From positions 1 to 64,000 of the forward strand of contig JBBPUQ010000013.1 of NCBI GenBank assembly GCA_038501195.1: 64,000 nucleotides of DNA, read 5' to 3'. The position numbers and the translations under genes were made by a program. This DNA comes from Nemania diffusa. Lineage: Eukaryota; Ascomycota; Sordariomycetes; Xylariales; Xylariaceae. Numbering within the stretch: position 1 is the stretch's first letter; each line of letters opens with the position of its first letter. Below the pieces are notes generated by a model. The model searched no databases. It was not told where the DNA came from and saw only the letters and a list, made by a program, of their open reading frames with translations. This document shows, piece by piece, positions 53,685 through 63,209 of this stretch.

Positions 53685-55085
53685 TTTTTTTACATAGCCC
53701 TAAATGGTTTTTATTCAATACAACAAAATCAACAAAAGAAAAATAAACAAAAACAAGTTCAATTGCATTACGGAGAAAAAAATTCTAACCTATTTAGACT
53801 TAACGAAGTTAATACACCTCAAGGTGTAAGATATTACTCTACAAAAAAAAACTGTGCAAATAATAACTGTATAAATAACACTAAATTAAATTCTATTATG
53901 ATATATGATTTATTATTAGAATACAGTAAAAAATTACATAATTTCCCTCAGAGTACAGGGAAAATAGGTACGGATTCTATCTCAATATATACTTACACTG
54001 ATTATATAGATGAGTCAGTATAATTTTAAAAAATATGGAAGACTCTTATAAAACAGATCCTGACACATTTAAATTAATATTTGAATTATATATTTACGTA
54101 TATCTTTTAAGCATAGAACCTGTAATAAAAAATGCATATAGTGATAAAGTAGTTAAATCAAATTTTATGCTAGATTTTGAGAAAAAGGTACATCTAGCTT
54201 TAAAAGAATATAGTTTAAACTATTCTAAAAGTAAAAAAATTATTAAATCAAATAATACTGATAAAGATGAAAAAATATATTGGTCTATAGAAAATGATAG
54301 TGTTAGTTTTAGAAATATATCTAAAACATTAGAAAAATTTATTCTAGAAAAAAATCTTAATCCTGTTTTTATATATGAAGATCTGTTAGATGAAAACCTA
54401 AAATCTAGAGTTTTGAATGAAACCAGGGGTCTTAGTGGTATTTATTTAATTTTAAATAAAGTAACTTTAGATTATTATATAGGATCAGCTTCCACAGGTA
54501 AATTTTATGCTAGGTTTTCTATCAATTTATTTAATTTTCATGGAAGTAAAGTGGTTAAAAATGCAGTAAAAAAATACGGTATATCTTGTTTTGCTTTTTT
54601 TAGTTTTAGAGTTATTTCCTGAAATAGTAAATAAAGAAAATAATAAAAAATTATTAGATTTGGAGGATTTTTATTTAAAATCTTTATTACCTAACTATAA
54701 TATCTTGACTGAAGCAGGTTCAAGTTTTGGTTATAAACACAGTGAAATTACTAGAATAAAAATGAAAACTAATTTTAGTGAAGAGCGTAGATTAGCTATA
54801 GGTAATCTAAATAGAGGTAAAAGTCTTTCTCCTTTAACTCTTGAAGCTATAAGACAATCTGCTTTAAATAGAATAAAACCTATTTATTCAACGGAAGCTC
54901 TTCAAAATATGCAAAAAAAATCTAAACCTATATTAGTTTATAATATGGATTATACAGTATATGGGGAGTTCCCTAGTATAACTGAAGCATATAAATCTTT
55001 AGGTTGTTCACCTAAAACTATTTATAGGGCTTTACTTACACCAAAAAAGATATTAAGAAGGCGTTGAATTGTTAAGTTTATTTAA
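53685..55085 (+). pseudogene. GIY-YIG homing endonuclease, exon-fused, two frame breaks
   Basis: Leader FFYIALNGFYSIQQNQQ... from cob exon 2 to a stop at 54021. A second frame (MEDSYKTDPDTFKLIFEL...) contains GLSGIYLILNKVTLDYYIGSASTGKFYARFS (GIY/YIG, about 54430). At a T7 run near 54597 the frame changes again to LELFPEIVNKENNKKLLDLEDFYLKSLLPNYN, then NUMOD-like SFPSITEAYKSLGCSPKTIYRALL. All domains of a working enzyme are present once frames are joined. Confidence 0.75.
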
Positions 55086-55462
55086 CATGTTATGATTGAA
55101 TTTAAATTATAGTCCTATGAGTATAACTTTTTATGCAATTTATAAAAAAAAAAATAAAAAGTAAAGTAGAATAGCCCGACGGGGTTATTGAAGAAATGTT
55201 TAAATTTCTTTGGCTATGTCAGTGAAAACGATCAAAAATCTTTTAATCATGTTTTAAAGGTTAAGCTCTATAAAATATATAATTAAAAGTTAGAGATCGT
55301 CGGTTATTATAGGATCGCTACAGACTGGGTCACTGATGGGTGTCTGAAATGATGCTTAATGCACAGTCGAAACATTTAGTTAAAAAATAACCTCTTATTT
55401 AACTAATAGAATATTTTAATTCAAAGGTATTCTAGCTTATCTTTTATAGATAAGTATGTTTG
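53685..55462 (+). mobile_element. Group I intron 2 of cob
   Basis: The exon-fused GIY-YIG ORF is followed by a core at 55215-55375 (CAGTGAAAACGATCAAAAAT; AGATCGTCGGTTATT; CGCTACAGACTGGGTCACTG; TGAAATGATGCTTAATGCACAGTCG). Confidence 0.8.
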
Positions 55463-55498
55463 TATGTTTTACCATATGGACAAATGTCTTTATGAGGT
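55463..55498 (+). CDS. cob: Cytochrome b, exon 3 (12 codons)
   Basis: YVLPYGQMSLWG, the conserved segment that follows TAFLG in cytochrome b; Trp is TGA. Confidence 0.9.
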
Positions 55499-55798
55499 TT
55501 ATCTATAGAGCCTCAAATGTATAACTAATTATAAATTTTGGGTATTTTCTGCCACTAGCTGCGCTATATAGAACGCAAGTGGTATATTTAAATTAGATTG
55601 CATCGTTCTGTAACAACCTTGTCTTCTAAGATGCAAAGTACAAGTTTCCATTTGTCTAACTAATCTTGTGCGGGTGAAACCGAATCAAAGAAAAAACAAG
55701 TTCAATCTGATCAGCCTTCCTCCTCCGACATCGCCTTCGCCGTTCCACGTTTTTATTATCGAATGTAGTGATAATAAAAACTAAAAAAAAAAAATCCT

Positions 55799-56881
55799 CT
55801 AGAAATCCATCGTAAATACCCAAAGACTATGTCCATCTTTTTTTATTGTACCCAAAGGTTTCTCTTCAAACCCTCTCTTTAGAAGGATACCTCGACTTCC
55901 TAAATTATTAAGACGGACCGTAGTATATATCCGTTCAGTTGCCTCATCAACAGGTTGGAAATCTATAGAGGAAGGGTTTATTTTAAGTTCGACCTCTTGC
56001 CTAGGTAGACTTGACCAATATGTAATAAAGGTATCCAGGAATTCAGTTCCATACTTCTTATCCCAATACTCTTCCTTGAGTATATAATGAATGTATGGCC
56101 AACTTAGGGATTGCCTTAGTTCTACACCTAAGTAGCCTATCATTTCTTGTTCCTTATTATCCTCTTTCAAGAAGATGCCGAGTATTATATTGAAATCTGT
56201 AGGTGAAGGTAAAGGTGAACAGATATTAGCTAGGTATTTTCGAGTAGCTTCTAAGTCGGGTATAGTATCGTTCCATCCTAAACTGCGCATAGCTTTTTCT
56301 TGTTTTTGAACAGAGTATAATGCATCTGCATCCTCGAGGGTGAGTTGTCGAAGAATTAGTCGATCCGAAGAAGTCGTCAAATTTGATTTGTTTCTTATAG
56401 AAGGTATTGTAGTTTTGACTACGATCTTGTCCCAGTATCTCCAGTGCGATTCCTTATATTCTTCAAGATAAGGTTCTGAGGTACTGTAGGGTACCCCATG
56501 AAAACACAATAGCTCTATTGAGCTTTGTCTTCCTTGGGTATCCTTAAAAAGAGAATCGACATCGACTCTAAGACGAACGGTTTTTCGAGGAATAGACCAC
56601 CATAATTGTAGGATACGGTAACAAATTATATCTTTCCATAATTCCAATTCATTTATCTCTATGTCGATATGGGTCCAATAAAGAGAAGGCCAGGAAGATT
56701 TAGCCATGTATACCCCGCCTTCAGCAATCAGTTCGAACTCATTTTGGTCTTTTCTCTTGAGGAAAAAAGCTAAATGAATTCCTTGAGTGAAGGGAGCGAT
56801 GGATGATTCGAGAATGCGTTGGAATCGATCTTGAGTATTACTTATTTCGAAATGAGGATTCCCTTGTCCACATTGGATCAA
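55799..56881 (-). CDS. GNAT-family acetyltransferase-like protein of nuclear type
   Basis: 360 residues, no TGA, ten or more Trp all TGG. The C-terminal half (from about 170) looks like a GNAT domain: TSSDRLILRQLTLEDADALYSVQ (b1-a1), EMIGYLGVEL (b4), YIHYILKEEYWDKKYGTEFLDTFITYW (motif A with KKYGTE in place of the usual Q/RxxGxG/A) and a late LNNLGSRGILLKRGFEEK. The N-terminal half (MIQCGQGNPHFEIS...) could be a second, diverged domain. With TGA as Trp or stop the reading is the same. Whether it is expressed in mitochondria is doubtful. Confidence 0.65.
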   Translation of the reverse strand: MIQCGQGNPHFEISNTQDRFQRILESSIAPFTQGIHLAFFLKRKDQNEFELIAEGGVYMAKSSWPSLYWTHIDIEINELELWKDIICYRILQLWWSIPRKTVRLRVDVDSLFKDTQGRQSSIELLCFHGVPYSTSEPYLEEYKESHWRYWDKIVVKTTIPSIRNKSNLTTSSDRLILRQLTLEDADALYSVQKQEKAMRSLGWNDTIPDLEATRKYLANICSPLPSPTDFNIILGIFLKEDNKEQEMIGYLGVELRQSLSWPYIHYILKEEYWDKKYGTEFLDTFITYWSSLPRQEVELKINPSSIDFQPVDEATERIYTTVRLNNLGSRGILLKRGFEEKPLGTIKKDGHSLWVFTMDF

Positions 56882-57239
56882 AGGTTTGTTGGAAAAGGAG
56901 TTGTATGCTTGGAGATCCTCGAGTAAGAAGGGTCGATAGAAAATGTTAGGATACCATCCAGGAAGAGGAAGATGATTTAGACAAGGTAAAGTTGTCTCAA
57001 TTTCGATTTGAGAAGTTCAGCCATGATGATTGAGGTGTTGAGTATATTAAGGTTGGTGACCTTTTGAGGTTGATAAGTCTTTAAGATAATCGTAAATATG
57101 AATCTCTTATGAGGATGGAAAAAGAGAGAGAGAGGGAAGAAATTAAGGGTTCTTATATAGTTTTTTTGGATTTGGTAGTTTAGATCACTCAGGTCAAGGT
57201 CCCATGGCTGTTTATCCAAGGGAGAAAATTTCGGTATAT

Positions 57240-57445
57240 GGTGTGTTCTTTAGGTTTCCATTTGTCGATCACTATGACTCAATATGCTTTATGATTCATT
57301 TGTCGATCCCTATGACTCATTTGTCGATCCTCGGACTCATTTGTATATCCTATGATTGTCGATCCCTATGACTCATTTGTCGATCTTATGATTCATTCTC
57401 CATCCTTATGACTCATTGTCGATCCTTACTTCTTATAGCTATTTC
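57240..57445. repeat. Minisatellite-like direct repeats
   Basis: About eight imperfect copies of TATGACTCATTTGTCGATCC-like units. A further pair GAGAGGGATGACTCCAC lies at 57504-57539. Typical of nuclear spacer DNA. Confidence 0.75.
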
Positions 57446-57832
57446 AACTCAGTTGATCTAGGTTGTTCGATTATATTGTAGGTAAAGGGAGGTGTGATTC
57501 AGGAGAGGGATGACTCCACGAGAGGGATGACTCCACGAGAGGGTAGTGGGAAAATAGTGGCAAATTAGTGGAAAGCCCCTTAGATAAGGATATAAGCGAT
57601 AGGATTGGGCAGAAGATAGAGGTTCATATAACGTGTTGTTACGTGATTGGACGCAAGAAGAGGGGTCGCAGCTTCGTTGCAGGGAGGTAGGGAGGGAGGG
57701 ATCCATCAAACGACTTGTCAGTCGAAGTAAGCATGATCAAATTAAGTAAGAGATAAGTATATCATCAAAGGACGCTTTGCTAACGTTATTTTTGGCGGGT
57801 GACGGGGTGAAATACGATAGGCTAGATATAGG

Positions 57833-57849
57833 TGGGGGGGGGGGGGGGG
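57833..57849. repeat. Poly-G tract
   Basis: A run of about 16 consecutive G, exceptional in AT-rich mtDNA and within the nuclear-like block. Confidence 0.8.
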
Positions 57850-58147
57850 TTAAGCGAGGTGTTTTAAGGATCGACAGTGATTCCTTGATCTGCAGAGGCG
57901 ATTACTCGATCCAGAGATGTGAAAGATAGATCGGCATATGAGTTAAGTCTGATATAATTGGTCAGAGTACTATGTGATGGGATGCTTAGTTGCGACAAAA
58001 TTTTCTATTTAAAATACATCTTTGCTTGCGAAGCGTACTCACTTTGCTTCAAGATTTTCTCACCATACACAAGAAGTTATCTTAGTCATCTTGTTTACTC
58101 TATTCTATTGATCACATATCTCATTTCTCCTCCACCTATCCATTATC

Positions 58148-58729
58148 ATGGTCAAGTCTGAAGATATTTCCTTTTCCGGAGGAAGAGAAAACTCCTTTCA
58201 AGGGGACCTGGACCTGGACCTGGACCTGGACCTGGACCTGGACCTGGACCTGGACCTGGTTGACGATATTTCTTCTTGTACTCCTATCTTTTCGAAGGAG
58301 AATCAGGACTTTACCTTTCCAAGCTGTACTCGAAAAGAGTCTGATTATTCGAGGCCGGGTGTAGAGGGTTTATCCCTCAAGAGGAGTGTTGTCTTGGATG
58401 GTCTTCCGTACAACCTTACTCTTTTGAGCTCTGATAAAGCGGATGCTTACTACGAATCCGCAAGAAGTCTTCATTCTAAATCGCCCGTGATTTGGGGTGA
58501 TTCCAGAACTTCACCTAATGAAACCACTTCCTTGGATCCATCATCAGAAACTACAAATACCCTATCCGCGAAGTTAATGGGTAAGTTATTCCAAAATATT
58601 CTTTTATGTAAAGTTCTAACTTCTTATCGGCTAAACCTCATCTCTACCATGACGGTTGTTCATGGCGTTTTGGCCCTAAGCGTCCTAATGAGGAATGGGT
58701 TAGACGATATTGTAAAAAACATGGTCTAA
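58148..58729 (+). CDS. Unrecognised nuclear-type ORF with Asp-Leu repeat, first part
   Basis: MVKSEDISFSGGRENSFQGD then nine DL dipeptides encoded by a perfect GACCTG hexamer array (58204-58260), then VDDISSCTPIFSKENQDFTF... Trp is TGG. The reading likely changes frame between 58580 and 58680 into the ORF below; a GTAAGT at 58581 and CTAAC at 58616 could mark a spliceosomal intron, but no in-frame acceptor was found. Function unknown. Confidence 0.45.
   Translation: MVKSEDISFSGGRENSFQGDLDLDLDLDLDLDLDLDLVDDISSCTPIFSKENQDFTFPSCTRKESDYSRPGVEGLSLKRSVVLDGLPYNLTLLSSDKADAYYESARSLHSKSPVIWGDSRTSPNETTSLDPSSETTNTLSAKLMGKLFQNILLCKVLTSYRLNLISTMTVVHGVLALSVLMRNGLDDIVKNMV
58204..58260 (+). repeat. Hexanucleotide (GACCTG)n array
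   Basis: Nine or more perfect GGACCT units in frame, encoding alternating Asp-Leu. Confidence 0.9.
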
Positions 58730-58986
58730 TTCCTTCTTCCTTGCGTGAAGGGGTCTCTTCACATGGGAGGTCGGCCATTATTAAAAGACGGCCTAATTCG
58801 AAAGATCTCCTGCAAAAGTTGCAGGAGGTGGTTAGAGAATATATAGAAGACTCGGATGATTACGGTGTGGAAGTAAGTGGAGTCTATTCTTCCTGGAAGG
58901 AGTACAAGATGCAAGACTTGATGAAGGAAAAGGAAGAAAAGGTTGTAGAGTTCAGCCTTGATTTCAAATTTATTAGTTATATATAG
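58612..58986 (+). CDS. Unrecognised nuclear-type ORF, second part
   Basis: HLYHDGCSWRFGPKRPNEEWVRRYCKKHGLIPSSLREG..., LLQKLQEVVREYIEDSDDYGVEVSGVYSSWKEYKMQDLMKEKEEKVVEF, TAG 58984-58986. The basic Cys/His-containing first part (C-W...RRYCKKHG) and a coiled coil-like end suggest a real protein. Probably the C-terminal exon or frame-shifted end of the preceding ORF. Confidence 0.45.
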   Translation, partial: SSNFLSAKPHLYHDGCSWRFGPKRPNEEWVRRYCKKHGLIPSSLREGVSSHGRSAIIKRRPNSKDLLQKLQEVVREYIEDSDDYGVEVSGVYSSWKEYKMQDLMKEKEEKVVEFSLDFKFISYI

Positions 58987-59045
58987 TTGCACAATTTAAA
59001 GATGCAATATTTACTTTAACTCTTTTTATATTGTTTTTATAATTT

Positions 59046-59156
59046 AGTTCCGGCCGCCTGCAAAATTAATTAATATATTAATTAATTTTATCCTTAAAGG
59101 CGGCTGGAACCTGTGGTACCCCGCGGCAGCTTCGCTGCCGCACCAATTTCCACTGG
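59046..59156 (+). repeat. GC-rich dispersed element, copy C
   Basis: Nearly identical to copy A at 31642-31751, including the internal AT palindrome. It sits at the right edge of the nuclear-like block, which suggests it inserted at, or marks, the junction. Confidence 0.85.
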
Positions 59157-59389
59157 CGAGAAAATATTTACTTATAACTCACTTTTTATAATTGGTTTTG
59201 TTGTTTATAAATATAGATTTGTTGTTTTTTATACTGAAATGAATAATCTTTTAGGTTTTTATTAAAGTTAAACGCGCTGCTAGCTTCGCTGTATACGCTA
59301 CGAAGTAGCAGTAATATAAAATATAAAAAAATAGATAATTACAGTTAAATATAGTAGATAAGACATAGTTGGTATTAATACAGCTACAT

Positions 59390-59584
59390 TTATGCTAGAT
59401 ACAAAAGCAAAAAAGTCACGATTAAAGCAAAAAGTCCAGTAGCTTCACTAAAAGCGAATCCTAAAATTGCGTAAGAAAAAAGCTGACCTCTTAAAGAAGG
59501 ATTTCTAGCTACTCCTAAAATTAACTCTCCGAAAACTACACTAATACCTACTCCAGCTCCTATTAAACCTGTAATGGCTAAAGC
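59390..59584 (-). pseudogene. atp9: Antisense, intronless, 5'-truncated atp9 copy
   Basis: On the minus strand: [67 protein letters not shown], preceded by an in-frame stop. The first ~13 codons of Atp9 are absent. It reads straight through the TGL/FAL site where the main atp9 has its intron. Substitutions include ALI to ELI and MMAF to IVTF. Confidence 0.88.
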
Positions 59585-59599
59585 TTAAAATTACTTTAT

Positions 59600-60730
59600 T
59601 GAATAAAAAAAGTTAATTAAGTGTGCCGGATATGTAATTAATTACATATAGCTCATACCACTGTATGCGGGAAACTCCTAAAGCTTAAAGTACCTAGTTG
59701 TAGTTTAAAAACTCTTAGTGGCTGAAGTAATTACTCAGGTAAAAATATTTAAGATTTGTGAAAACAAAATGGATAATCCGCAGGAAACCTAAGTAATAAA
59801 TCATATTATAAGTGGGATCCTCAGAGACTATACGTGGTACTCCTATTTAATTAAAAATCTTTTTTGGGTTTAGTGCTTTATTTTAGCCCAGGAAGTTTAT
59901 TGTAGGATGAAGATATAGTCCGTCTTTTTCAGAAATGGAAAAGTAATGAATGACACTCTATTTTTTAAGTATAGGATTATGAGCATATCTTGCATTGAAA
60001 TTGCCATTTTCTTTTATTATTAATAAACTAGGACCGGATTTTTTTATAGTAGGAATTTTAATAGCCAGCTTTCTTTCAGTTATTATAACATATGTAATAG
60101 TTTTACTCAAAAGGGACGATATTACCTTTAATAGATTATTAATATTATTAATTACACAGATTATTTTTCACTTAGTATTTCCTATAGTATGCCCTTTATT
60201 ATTATTAATACTTAGTTATTATCCTGAATTTATTGATAATGTTATATCTTATATTTTATCAGGTATAAAGACAATACTATCTAAAATTGGCGAATTTTTA
60301 ATTAGAATTAAATTTATAAAAGTTGCTTATGCGGATGATGGTAGTCATTCTCCTAGTCCTTTTGAAGGAAGAGAATTTATTATTCTAGATGGTATAGGTA
60401 GGAGTACCCAACATAAATTACATGAGGTTAGGTCTATGGAGAAAACTATTAGACCTAGAGGTAATTTAGCTAGCTTATTAAGTGAGGATGAAAATAGATG
60501 GTTTTTACAAAAAACTTCTAGTGTTAGGGATGATAGTGGTAAGAAAATCTTTGTCGCTAAGAGAGATATGAGTGCCTCCGATCTACGAACAGCATATACT
60601 GGAGAAACCGCGGAGCCTACTGATATTTTTATTTTACATCGAGCGAACTATAGACCTTGTCATTCTTATAATACAAGTTATTTAAATAAAGCTATATATG
60701 CCTGCGGAGCGTAAGATAATTATATCTCAA
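59600..60730 (+). mobile_element. Group I intron-like unit (core plus membrane ORF) within cob intron 3
   Basis: Core at 59650-59935: GTATGCGGGAAACTCCTAAAGC; ATTACTCAGGTAAAAAT; GGATAATCCGCAGGAAACC; GATCCTCAGAGACTATACGTGG; AAGATATAGTCCGTC. An ORF follows in the position normally taken by a HEG. No flanking exon of a known gene was recognised, so it may be nested or relic. Confidence 0.6.
59950..60714 (+). CDS. Unrecognised membrane protein ORF following a group I core
   Basis: 254 residues from ATG 59950: MTLYFLSIGLWAYLALKLPF (TGA Trp). About four hydrophobic helices in the first 110 residues (FFIVGILIASFLSVIITYVIVLL; IIFHLVFPIVCPLLLLIL), then a soluble half: VAYADDGSHSPSPFEGREFIILDGIGRSTQHKL, SLLSEDENRWFLQKTSSVRDDSGKKIFVAKRDMSASDLRTAYTG and a terminal HRANYRPCHSYNTSY. 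Not a HEG. I do not recognise the family. Confidence 0.62.
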
Positions 60731-60787
60731 ATTACCGTCGCAATTTACTAGTTTATAGTTTTATTTATATATTATTATCTTTATTAA

Positions 60788-60855
60788 CTAGCCCGGCGCG
60801 CGCGCTACGCGCGCGCTGGGTCTGACCCCCTCCCCACAGGGGGTCGGGGGCTAGT
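60788..60855 (+). repeat. GC-rich hairpin cluster
   Basis: CCCGGCGCGCGCGC-TACGC-GCGCGCTGGGTCTGACCCCC followed by CCCCACAGGGGGTCGGGGG. A related piece (CCGCGCGCAGGGTCTGACCCC) is at 48207-48228. Confidence 0.75.
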
Positions 60856-61323
60856 TTATTTATCTATTACATTTTATATATTTCTTATCTTATTTATTTT
60901 TTTTACAAAATTGCAGCGACACTAGTGAAAACGGTCAAATATATTTGTTTAGTATAAAGACCGTCGGTAGAGTAAAATATCGCTACAGACTGGGTCACTG
61001 GTGGGTGTCTGAAATGATGCTTAATGTTCAGTCGGAGTTTTTTTTCTTTATTTTTATAATTATTTTTCATTTTTTTTTTTCAATTGTCGCCCTTGTTATT
61101 AACAATAGGTATAATGAAAATATAAGGTAACGGATTTATATGTAATTGAGTTTATTCTTTAAAGACAACTCTCATTATACACAGCTAAAGAGTTGATAAG
61201 TAAAAAGGGAAATTTTTATTAAAGAGACACAAGGCTTTATATGTTTTACTTATAAAGTACAGGGTTGGCTTATTTTAAACATTTAGGGCTAATATCGGCC
61301 AGAATAAGTTAATTAAAAACTCG

Positions 61324-61332
61324 GCTACAGTT
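61324..61332 (+). CDS. cob: Cytochrome b, proposed 9-nt exon 4
   Basis: GCT ACA GTT = ATV, exactly the residues needed between YVLPYGQMSLWG (exon 3) and ITNLISAIPWIGQDIV (exon 5). It lies after one group I core (60920-61035) and just before another (61360). Very short, so chance occurrence is possible. Confidence 0.5.
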
Positions 61333-63155
61333 GAACAGCGAAGTAATAGCTGTAGTAAAATACCACTAATTGCTGGAAACTCTTATGATTATAAGACAAT
61401 CAGCAGGGTAGTTAACATAGTATGTTAAAACCTTCAGAGACTATACGTGGTACATTGAACTTTTTTTACATAATAATACACTTATGTGGATTAATAAAAT
61501 GAAGATATAGTCCAACCCATTAAAGAAATTTAGTGAAAGGAGAGTCGCGCCTCCTTCCTTTTTTAATGTCAGTAAATATTTCAGTATTGTTCGTAAGCAT
61601 AAACCTTATCCTCCTTCGGAGGTTAAGGTTAATAAATTCTTCATACTGGGTTGTTAGGAACAAAGGTTTAATGTATTACTTTTTTAATATCACCAATATT
61701 ATTATATTACTCTCAAATTTATTTAGATTTATATTATTACTTTGTAGCTACCTTTTACAAATCTAAGGCCGCTTGCGCAGACAATAGTGTAACTAATGAG
61801 ATTAATGTTTTATCATCTGGTGTCTATAAAGAATTACCAGAGATTTCTTTAGATACAAAATTTTTAGAATGATTCGTAGGCCTTTGTGATGCAGAGTCTA
61901 ATTTTTTAATTAGAACAAGAAAGAACGAAAAAGAGCAAGTGTCGGGTTTTGAGTTTGTATTTAGAATTTATTTACATAAAGACGATAAAAAAGTTTTAGA
62001 GTATATAAAAAATACACATACTAAGATGCGGTAGATTAAGATTAAATGCTGAGAGAGATGTTTTAGTATTTTCAATTTCTCAATTAAATGATATTGAGAC
62101 AATATTAATACCTTTATTTGATAAATTTACATTAAATACTACCAAGTACTTGGATTATCTTTATTTTAAAAAAGCATTTTTTATATTTAGAAATCGTAAA
62201 TTCAATGGTTTGGATTTACAAGAAATTAACTTAAAAATTCTAAAATTAAAAGAAGGTATGAATAGTAAAAGAGTCGATTTTGTTTTACCTAGGGACCATA
62301 GTATATTAATTACAGGTAACTATCTTCTAGGTTTACTTGAGGGAGACGGGTCATTTTACTTAAATAAGCAAGATATGACTGTTCGTGTTTCGCTCGTTAC
62401 TACTACGGTAAATAGACTAGTTTTAGAAAAAATACGTGAGTTTATCTTAGGTTTATTGGATGAGCATTCTTATATGCTGGGTAGTACAACTAAATTGATT
62501 AGTATTTATGATAAAAAAGTTCAAAACACCAAAGACCTATCTCTATATTAGAAATATCTCAAATTGATTTTGTTTGCAATATACTGATTCCTTATCTAGA
62601 TACTTTAGAATTCAGAACAAAAAAATATCTGGATTATTTAGATTTTAAGACAATAGCGCTATTAATCTTAGAGGGTAAATACTTGACTAGTAAAGGTAAA
62701 GAACTAATAATTAAATTAGGTGATAGTATGAATAATAATAGACTATCTACTAACCCTAACCCTTTAATATTAGACAAAGCTACTAAATCAGAATTAAATA
62801 TTTTAATCCTATCAGAACCTCTTATAAACATAGATTCTGAAGGTAGAGCTATAATAATATCTGAAGGAAAATATATAAGATCTACCTATATTATAAAAGT
62901 TTACCTTATAAACGGTTCTGTACATTACTTTACAAGTGGAATTTCATGTGCTAAATTCCTACATGTAAGTAATTATACTATAACCATAAGATTAAATGAC
63001 GGTAAACCAGTAAAAACCAAAGAAGGTTTAATTGTAGCTCAGTGTATAAAAAGAATAAAAGTCTATTCTTCTTTTAAATAAAGATACAAACTCTAAACTC
63101 AGATTGAACACGTTCAATTTAAAACAACCACTTAATTATAATAGGTTATTTTTGT
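61333..63155 (+). mobile_element. Group I intron 4 of cob
   Basis: The core at 61360-61520 (CTAATTGCTGGAAACTCTTATG; AGACAATCAGCAGGG; CCTTCAGAGACTATACGTGG; AAGATATAGTCCAACCC) resembles that of cob intron 1. A degenerate LAGLIDADG ORF follows. Confidence 0.75.
61780..63081 (+). pseudogene. LAGLIDADG homing endonuclease with two frameshifts
   Basis: WFVGLCDAESNFLI (about 61870), then a shift near 62020 (YIKN / CGRLRLNAERDVLVF), LLGLLEGDGSFYL (about 62325), a second shift near 62545, LEISQIDFVCNILIPYLDTLEF, and a NUMOD1-like C-terminus (SGISCAKFLHVSNYTITIRLNDGKPV) to TAA 63079-63081. Similar in plan to the nad5 intron 1 HEG. Confidence 0.75.
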
Positions 63156-63209
63156 ATTACAAATCTTATTAGTGCAATACCTTGAATTGGGCAAGACATA
63201 GTTGAGTTC
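63156..63209 (+). CDS. cob: Cytochrome b, exon 5
   Basis: ITNLISAIPWIGQDIVEF, conserved cytochrome b segment (TGA Trp). The frame runs on into the HEG of the next intron. Confidence 0.9.

Larger units (their letters stand above)
55600..58990. other. Nuclear-like DNA block inside cob intron 3
   Basis: Base composition is visibly less AT-rich than the flanks. ORFs use TGG for Trp and standard codon usage, and simple repeats of nuclear type occur (minisatellites, poly-G, hexanucleot ide repeat). Contains a GNAT-like gene on the minus strand and a second broken gene on the plus strand. Best read as nuclear-to-mitochondrial transfer; a linear plasmid origin or assembly chimera are alternatives. 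Confidence 0.6.
55499..61323 (+). mobile_element. Large composite intron 3 of cob (5.8 kb)
   Basis: Lies between exon 3 (...SLWG) and the proposed 9-nt exon ATV at 61324. It contains a nuclear-like block, GC elements, an antisense atp9 fragment, a group I core with a membrane ORF (59640-60714) and a final core at 60920-61035 (CTAGTGAAAACGGTCAAAT; AGACCGTCGGTAG; CGCTACAGACTGGGTCACTGG; TGAAATGATGCTTAATGTTCAGTCGG). The last core is the likely ribozyme of the host intron. Confidence 0.65.

Noticed and set aside
57240..57445. Repeats at 57240 as CRISPR or origin iterons
   Set aside because: Imperfect tandem minisatellite in a nuclear-like block, with no spacers and no nearby replication gene.
60945..61130. 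ORF at 60945-61130
   Set aside because: It runs through the group I core of cob intron 3, so it is RNA structure rather than coding sequence.
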